From: CAYXGE01 sp964464435
GTDB lineage: Bacteria; Pseudomonadota; Gammaproteobacteria; Burkholderiales; Methylophilaceae
Length of the DNA: 11,398 nt
NCBI GenBank assembly: GCA_964464435.1
Contig: CAYXGE010000061.1
Coordinates: 1-11,398, forward strand
Reading direction: 5' to 3'
Shown here: one piece after another, positions 7,000 through 11,398 of the stretch
Layout: every line of letters starts with the position of its first letter
Numbering within the stretch: position 1 is the stretch's first letter
Notes under the pieces: model-generated
Told to the model about the DNA's origin: nothing
What the model saw: only the letters and a program-made list of their open reading frames with translations
The model's database searches: none
Position numbers and translations under genes: made by a program

Positions 7000-7626
7000 T
7001 TACTTAAGATGTGTACCAAGTACTTGCAAGTAAGCAATCAGCGCATCCATTTCAGTTTTGCCTTTTACTTCGCTGGGTGCGGCATTGATTTGCGCATCGG
7101 TATAAGGCAATCCCACAGCACGCAAGGCTGTCATTCTTGCCACTACCGTAGTGTCATCTGCTGGGGTGGTTTCCAAGAAAGGATAGGCAGGCATAATCGA
7201 TTCAGGTACCACATCGCGTGGTTGAATTAAGTGAATGCGGTGCCAATCATCACTATAGCGGCCACCTACACGCGCTAAGTCTGGCCCTGTGCGTTTACTA
7301 CCCCATTGAAAAGGGTGGTCATAAACGGATTCGCCCGCCACAGAGTAGTGCCCATAACGCAAGGTTTCAGCGCGGAAAGGACGTATCATCTGTGAGTGGC
7401 AGTTGTAACAGCCTTCACGAATGTAAATATCGCGTCCCACCACCTGCAATGCGCTATAAGGCTGCATGCCTTTTATAGGCTCTGTCGTCGATTTTTGGAA
7501 GAACAGTGGCACAATTTCTACTAAACCACCAAAGGCAACCACAATTAAAATCAACACAATCATGAGAAAGTTGCTGGTTTCAATTTTTTCGTGGCTAAAA
7601 CCGTTATTACTATTTTGATTTGACAT
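7000..7626 (-). CDS. ccoO: cbb3-type cytochrome c oxidase subunit II (monohaem cytochrome c)
   Basis: CcoO receives electrons from CcoP and hands them to the catalytic subunit CcoN. The 208-residue protein has an N-terminal membrane anchor (about 20-42) and a periplasmic cytochrome c domain with CYNCH (C73, C76, H77), followed by the strongly conserved stretch SQMIRPFRAETLRYG, then GPDLARVGGRYSDDWH. M in VPESIMPAYPF is the likely axial haem ligand. Length is typical. The TAA of ccoN overlaps the AAGGA ribosome site, and only 11 bases separate the two genes, so ccoN and ccoO are probably translationally coupled. No essential residue is missing. Confidence 0.97.
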   Translation of the reverse strand: MSNQNSNNGFSHEKIETSNFLMIVLILIVVAFGGLVEIVPLFFQKSTTEPIKGMQPYSALQVVGRDIYIREGCYNCHSQMIRPFRAETLRYGHYSVAGESVYDHPFQWGSKRTGPDLARVGGRYSDDWHRIHLIQPRDVVPESIMPAYPFLETTPADDTTVVARMTALRAVGLPYTDAQINAAPSEVKGKTEMDALIAYLQVLGTHLK

Positions 7627-7637
7627 GATGTTATTCC

Positions 7638-9074
7638 TTAAGCATGTGCATGGGCAGATGGAATGACAGCTGTTGCTGATTGACCATTCGTTGCTGTTTT
7701 AATCACGTTCCATAGCATGATAGACATGCCACTGAGGTAAAGTAGACCGCCTAATAAACGTAATGTGTAATAAGGTGTTTTGGCTTTTACGCTTTCAACA
7801 AAGGTATAAGTCAATGTGCCGTCTTCATTAATGGCACGCCACATTAAGCCTTCCATCACGCCAGAAATCCAAAGCGCCGCAATGTAAAGCACAATACCAA
7901 TAGTGGCCATCCAGAAATGGACTTCAATGGCTTTTACGCTATACATGTGTTTTTGACCAAACAGTTTTGGAATCATGAAGTAAATCGCGCCCATGGATAC
8001 CAAGCCTACCCAGCCAAGTGCGCCAGAGTGCACGTGACCGACGGTCCAATCAGTGTAGTGAGAAAGTGCATTGACCGTTTTAATCGCCATCATTGGGCCT
8101 TCAAAGGTACTCATACCGTAGAAAGACAATGAAACAATTAAGAAGCGTAATACGGGGTCTGTACGCAATTTATGCCATGCGCCAGATAAAGTCATAATGC
8201 CGTTAATCATACCGCCCCAGCTTGGCGCAAGTAGAATCAATGAGAACACCATACCGAGTGATTGTGTCCAGTCTGGCAAAGCGGTGTAGTGTAAGTGGTG
8301 AGGACCCGCCCACATATAGGTGAAAATCAGTGCCCAAAAGTGCACAATAGATAAACTGTATGAATACACAGGGCGCTCAGCTTGTTTGGGCACAAAGTAA
8401 TACATAATGCCCAAGAAGCCAGCAGTTAAGAAGAAGCCTACAGCATTGTGACCGTACCACCATTGCACCATGGCATCTTGTGCGCCAGCGTATACAGAGT
8501 AAGACTTAAACAAGCCAGCAGGAATCGCCATACTGTTAACAATATGCAACAAAGCGACGGCAATAATAAATGCCCCATAAAACCAGTTGGCAACGTAAAT
8601 ATGTTTTACTTTTCTGGTGCCTACCGTACCAAAGAATACAACTGCATATGACACCCAAGTCACCGCAATCAATAGGTCAATTGGCCACTCAAGCTCTGCA
8701 TACTCTTTACCTTGTGTAATGCCTAGTGGCAAGGTAATGGCAGCAGATAAAATCACTAGTTGCCATGCCCAGAATGTAAAGCTTGCTAACTTGGGCATAA
8801 ACAAGCTTACTTGGCAGGTACGTTGCACCACATAGTAAGAAGTGGCAAAAAGCGTACACCCACCAAATGCAAAAATGACCGCATTAGTATGTAGCGGACG
8901 TAAACGTCCAAAGCTAGTCCATGGTAAACCGAGATTGAGTTCAGGCCACACTAGTTGAGCGGCTATGATGACGCCCACTAGCATACCTACTACGCCCCAA
9001 ACCACCGCCATGATGGCGAACTGCCTGACTACTCCGTCTGAATAGTTCAGGGCTTTTGAATTGGCAAAGTCCAT
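7638..9074 (-). CDS. ccoN: cbb3-type cytochrome c oxidase subunit I (catalytic, haem b / haem b3-CuB)
   Basis: CcoN is the 12-helix proton-pumping catalytic subunit that reduces oxygen to water with high affinity. From the ATG at 9074 it has 478 residues, the usual length. The haem and copper ligands are all present: H62 (RPLHTN, low-spin haem b), H209 (WWYGHN), H259 and H260 (AGPHH, CuB), Y253 (the tyrosine cross-linked in cbb3 enzymes), and H347 and H349 (GHVHSG, haem b3 and b). E325 (FEGPMM), near the active site, is also kept. The spacing matches the known Pseudomonas stutzeri enzyme with a constant offset of two. The frame is open to an ATG at 9143, but 9074 is preferred because AAAGGGA lies 6 bases upstream and the predicted transcription start (about 9117) is downstream of 9143. 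It starts the ccoNOQP operon behind an FNR box. Confidence 0.98.
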   Translation of the reverse strand: MDFANSKALNYSDGVVRQFAIMAVVWGVVGMLVGVIIAAQLVWPELNLGLPWTSFGRLRPLHTNAVIFAFGGCTLFATSYYVVQRTCQVSLFMPKLASFTFWAWQLVILSAAITLPLGITQGKEYAELEWPIDLLIAVTWVSYAVVFFGTVGTRKVKHIYVANWFYGAFIIAVALLHIVNSMAIPAGLFKSYSVYAGAQDAMVQWWYGHNAVGFFLTAGFLGIMYYFVPKQAERPVYSYSLSIVHFWALIFTYMWAGPHHLHYTALPDWTQSLGMVFSLILLAPSWGGMINGIMTLSGAWHKLRTDPVLRFLIVSLSFYGMSTFEGPMMAIKTVNALSHYTDWTVGHVHSGALGWVGLVSMGAIYFMIPKLFGQKHMYSVKAIEVHFWMATIGIVLYIAALWISGVMEGLMWRAINEDGTLTYTFVESVKAKTPYYTLRLLGGLLYLSGMSIMLWNVIKTATNGQSATAVIPSAHAHA

Positions 9075-9116
9075 ATTAATTCCCTTTAATTGAATACCTA
9101 CACATTGAGTTTCCCC

Positions 9117-9165
9117 ACGTGACATTCTGCCGCAGGTAATCAATCAGGGATTTGATATAGGTCAA
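9117..9165 (-). promoter_or_regulatory. FNR-dependent class II promoter of ccoNOQP
   Basis: On the minus strand TTGACCTATATCAA (9165-9152) matches the FNR consensus TTGAT-N4-ATCAA at 9 of 10 positions. Its centre is 9158.5. If FNR binds at -41.5, the start is about 9117 and the -10 hexamer should occupy 9129-9124, where the sequence is CAGAAT (4 of 6 to TATAAT, keeping the important A at -11 and T at -7). There is no need for a -35 element at such promoters. The box overlaps the ccoS stop codon (9164-9162) and lies about 84 bases before the ccoN ATG. Confidence 0.75.
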
Positions 9166-9278
9166 TCGTCGTCGAGAATACGCTCGCCTTCTGATTCAAT
9201 GTCTTCAAATTGTCCAGTGTTAATAGCCCACCAGAGACCACCCAAGATGGCAAGCACTAAGACTACGGATAGTGGAAT
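9162..9278 (-). CDS. ccoS: cbb3-type cytochrome oxidase assembly protein CcoS, 5' end lost in the gap
   Basis: The 38 visible residues begin IPLSVVLVLAILGGLWWA, a single membrane span, continue NTGQFEDIESEGERILDDD and then stop. This is the CcoS pattern: a short N terminus, one span with IPLS at its start, W-W-A near its end, the G-Q-F-[DE]-D-[IL] motif, and R-I-L-x-D-D at the C terminus. CcoS is needed for insertion of haem b and CuB into CcoN. Full-length proteins have about 45-70 residues, so perhaps 7-8 residues are missing in the gap (family-based estimate). The frame happens to run into ccoI through the Ns, but these are two genes. The stop codon overlaps the FNR box for ccoN. Confidence 0.88.
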   Translation of the reverse strand: MPLSVVLVLAILGGLWWAINTGQFEDIESEGERILDDD

Positions 9279-9378
9279 NNNNNNNNNNNNNNNNNNNNNN
9301 NNNNNNNNNNNNNNNNNNNNNNNNNNNNNNNNNNNNNNNNNNNNNNNNNNNNNNNNNNNNNNNNNNNNNNNNNNNNNN
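9279..9378. other. Assembly gap (100 N) between ccoI and ccoS
   Basis: Exactly 100 undetermined bases, probably a placeholder. The missing DNA should hold the last two membrane helices and tail of CcoI and the first residues of CcoS. Family lengths suggest roughly 250-350 bases, so the gap is probably underestimated. It makes two genes appear as one frame. Confidence 0.95.
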
Positions 9379-11398
9379 GCAATAGGCACGGCATGGCCCA
9401 TAGCAATAGACACATTGGCACTCATCAACACTGGGCCATCATTTAAGCCATCGCCCACCATAGCGACACGTCGCCCTTGCTTTTGAAGAGCTTGAATATG
9501 AGCAAGTTTATCTTGCGGGCTACAATCACCTTTAATAGTGACGATGCCCAGTTTTTCAGCCACTTGTTTGACGGCAGGCGTGCGGTCGCCTGATAACACT
9601 TCTAAATGTAAACCTGAGTTTTTTAGTAATTGAATACTGGCAGCTGCATCTTCACGAATATGTTCTTCCAAATCAAAACTTGCCATCCATCCATAGTTGT
9701 CAGCCAGATGCACTTGCATACCATTTTTATTTGTATTGGGCGCATCACAAAAATCAGCAGAACCCAGCCTAAGTGTGTTGTCTTGCCATTGTGCGGTCAT
9801 GCCTTTGCCCGCAATTTCTTGCACTTGAGAAAATGAAATATCAGCATTATGTTCAAGATTGCTGGTTTGAAAGGCGCGAGATACTGGGTGCATTGAATGT
9901 TGCGCTAGTTGTTGTGCGAGCGCTAATGCGAGTACTTTCTCAATACCTGCGCGCGTGGTGATATTGCCTAGCTTAATTTGGTCTTGGGTTAAGGTGCCGG
10001 TTTTATCAAAAATGACCGTATCAATCTCAGATAAAGATTCTATAGATTGTAAGTTTCTGATGAGTGCGCCATTTCTGGCAAGCGCGCCAGCGGTGGCAAG
10101 CATGGCAGAAGGGGTGGCTAAAGATAAGGCACATGGGCAGGTAACAATGAGCACTGCCACGGCAATCATTAATGCGTGGCTAGGGCTGGTGCTCCACCAA
10201 TATGCGGCAGATAAAACTGCTGCAATAAGCACTGCTAATAAAAAAGGTTTTGCAATACGGTCTGCCAATAAGGCAAGGCGCGGCTTTTCAGTGGCGACTT
10301 TTTCCATCAGTGCAACGATTTGAGCATAGCGGGTGGATTTACCAATTTGTGTAACTTTAACCCTCACAGGTGCAGTTAAATTGTGGCTACCGGCGATGAT
10401 AGGGTCACCTATCACTTTAACAATAGGTTTGGATTCCCCAGTGAGCAAGGCTTCGTCAGCTTGTGTTTCACCATTCAATAATACGCCGTCAGCAGGAAAC
10501 GACTCGCCCACTAACACATTGACGATATCACCCACTTGCAAACGGCGCACCGCAACACGCTCTAACGTGCCATCGGTGTTTACGCGCTCAGTGCTTTCTG
10601 GCAGTTTTCGCATCAGAGCATCAAGTGAGTTAGCAGTTTTATTGCGCAATCTAACTTCTAACCAACGACCACATAACAAGAAAAATACAAACATGGTCAG
10701 TGAGTCAAAATAGACTTCGCTTCCCCACCAGCCTTGTGGGTTAAAGGTGGCGGCTGAACTCACAATAAAAGTGACAATAATGCCGATGGCAACTGGCATG
10801 TCCATACTGATTTGTCTGAGCTGGATATCGCGCCATGCATTTTGAAAGAAAGGCCCGCAAGAAAAAAGCATCACAGGCAAGGTCAGTATCCATGATGCCC
10901 AATGCATTAAGTGTGTGACATCTAGAGACATGTCGCCAGGGCGAGAAATATAAGTGGGGTAGGCATACATCATGACTTGCATCATGCAGAATCCTGCAAC
11001 AAGCAAACGCCATAACATTAAGCGTTGGGCTTTTTGTTGCGCCTTATTTTTAAAGGCATCAACAGCGGGTAGTGCACGATAGCCCGCATCGCTTACTGCC
11101 TGCATCCAGATTGAGGGTTTGGTTGCCTGCGCATTCCAAATAAGACTGGCACGCCCTGAGGCTGCGTTAACTTTTGCACTTATTACACCAGCGGTATTCA
11201 TCAGTGCGCGTTCAACTTGTACGCCACAGGCGGCACAATGCATGCCCTCAACGGCTAATTGTGATTGCCAAACATCAGGCGTGGCATGGGCCATAGGCTC
11301 GCTAAAGCTAGCCCATTCATCACGGTCGTCTAGCGCAATCCAATGTTTTTTATCTTGAGTTGCAGGGGCGTTGACCGATTTAATCGGGATATTAATTG
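9379..11398 (-). CDS. ccoI: Copper-translocating P1B-type ATPase CcoI/FixI (partial at both ends)
   Basis: CcoI is an inner-membrane Cu(I) ATPase needed to supply copper for CuB of cbb3 oxidase. Residue numbers here count from the in-frame ATG at 11294. An HMA domain with GMHCAAC (C20, C23) comes first, then membrane spans at about 92-112, 131-150, 166-182, 197-212, 350-368 and 375-393. The actuator motif TGES is at 285-288, the copper-site CPC at 386-388, the phosphorylation motif DKTGT at 430-434, HP at 469-470, and GDGLND at 614-619. The last residues seen are GHAVPI before the gap, so the final two helices are missing. The frame stays open upstream of 11294 to the window edge (for example HWIALDDRDEWASFSEP) without another ATG, and these residues look like the N-terminal extension of FixI proteins, so 11294 is probably not the true start. 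It is the most upstream visible gene of the cluster. Confidence 0.95.

Noticed and set aside
9075..9143. Upstream ATG at 9143 as the start of ccoN.
   Set aside because: The extra 23 residues are not CcoN-like, there is a strong AAAGGGA site before the ATG at 9074, and 9143 precedes the predicted transcription start.
10741..11013. 90-codon minus-strand frame overlapping ccoI in another frame.
   Set aside because: ccoI motifs occupy the region continuously; the alternative frame is a shadow with many His and Cys codons and no family resemblance.
1..11398. Possible mobile element, CRISPR array, tRNA, defence island or new multi-gene system.
   Set aside because: No direct-repeat array, integrase, transposase or tRNA cloverleaf was seen. 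All genes except the radical SAM gene belong to well-known families in a known order with even base composition by eye.

Overview
The window is a compact, low-to-moderate GC proteobacterial chromosome segment devoted almost entirely to respiration at low oxygen. Gene order (ccoI-ccoS-ccoNOQP-ccoG-fixH next to a radical SAM gene, fnr and hemN), the very short FixH and the protein sequences fit a betaproteobacterium. The base composition would suit a methylotroph of the Methylophilaceae type, but that family-level guess is inference and was not tested.

Layout from left to right: an OmpW-family outer-membrane porin gene (+) ends in a good intrinsic terminator. It faces hemN (-), the oxygen-independent coproporphyrinogen III oxidase. 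A 100-N assembly gap sits between hemN and the divergent fnr gene (+), an FNR-type oxygen sensor with all four cluster cysteines. A radical SAM protein of unknown substrate follows fnr. Its stop codon is only 6 bases from the end of the convergent cbb3 cluster, which fills the rest of the window on the minus strand. In transcription order that cluster is ccoI (copper P-type ATPase, 5' end beyond the window), ccoS (partial), ccoN, ccoO, ccoQ, ccoP, ccoG and fixH.

The genes form one physiological unit. CcoN/O/P are the catalytic and cytochrome c subunits of the high-affinity cbb3 oxidase, CcoQ stabilises them, and CcoI, CcoS, CcoG and FixH supply copper and assembly functions. HemN makes haem precursors without oxygen, and FNR is the expected regulator. 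A 9-of-10 FNR box lies upstream of ccoN with a -10-like hexamer exactly where a class II FNR promoter would have it. The same nine bases (TTTGATATA) appear at the edge of the gap upstream of hemN.

Two exact 100-N gaps (2390-2489 and 9279-9378) damage the annotation. The second one artificially joins two different genes, ccoI and ccoS, into one open frame, and it must stand for clearly more than 100 missing bases. I see no undescribed system here. The locus is a well-known type, and the points worth a second look are the regulatory sites, the gap artefacts, an AT-rich hairpin over the ccoP stop codon, and the uncharacterised radical SAM protein.
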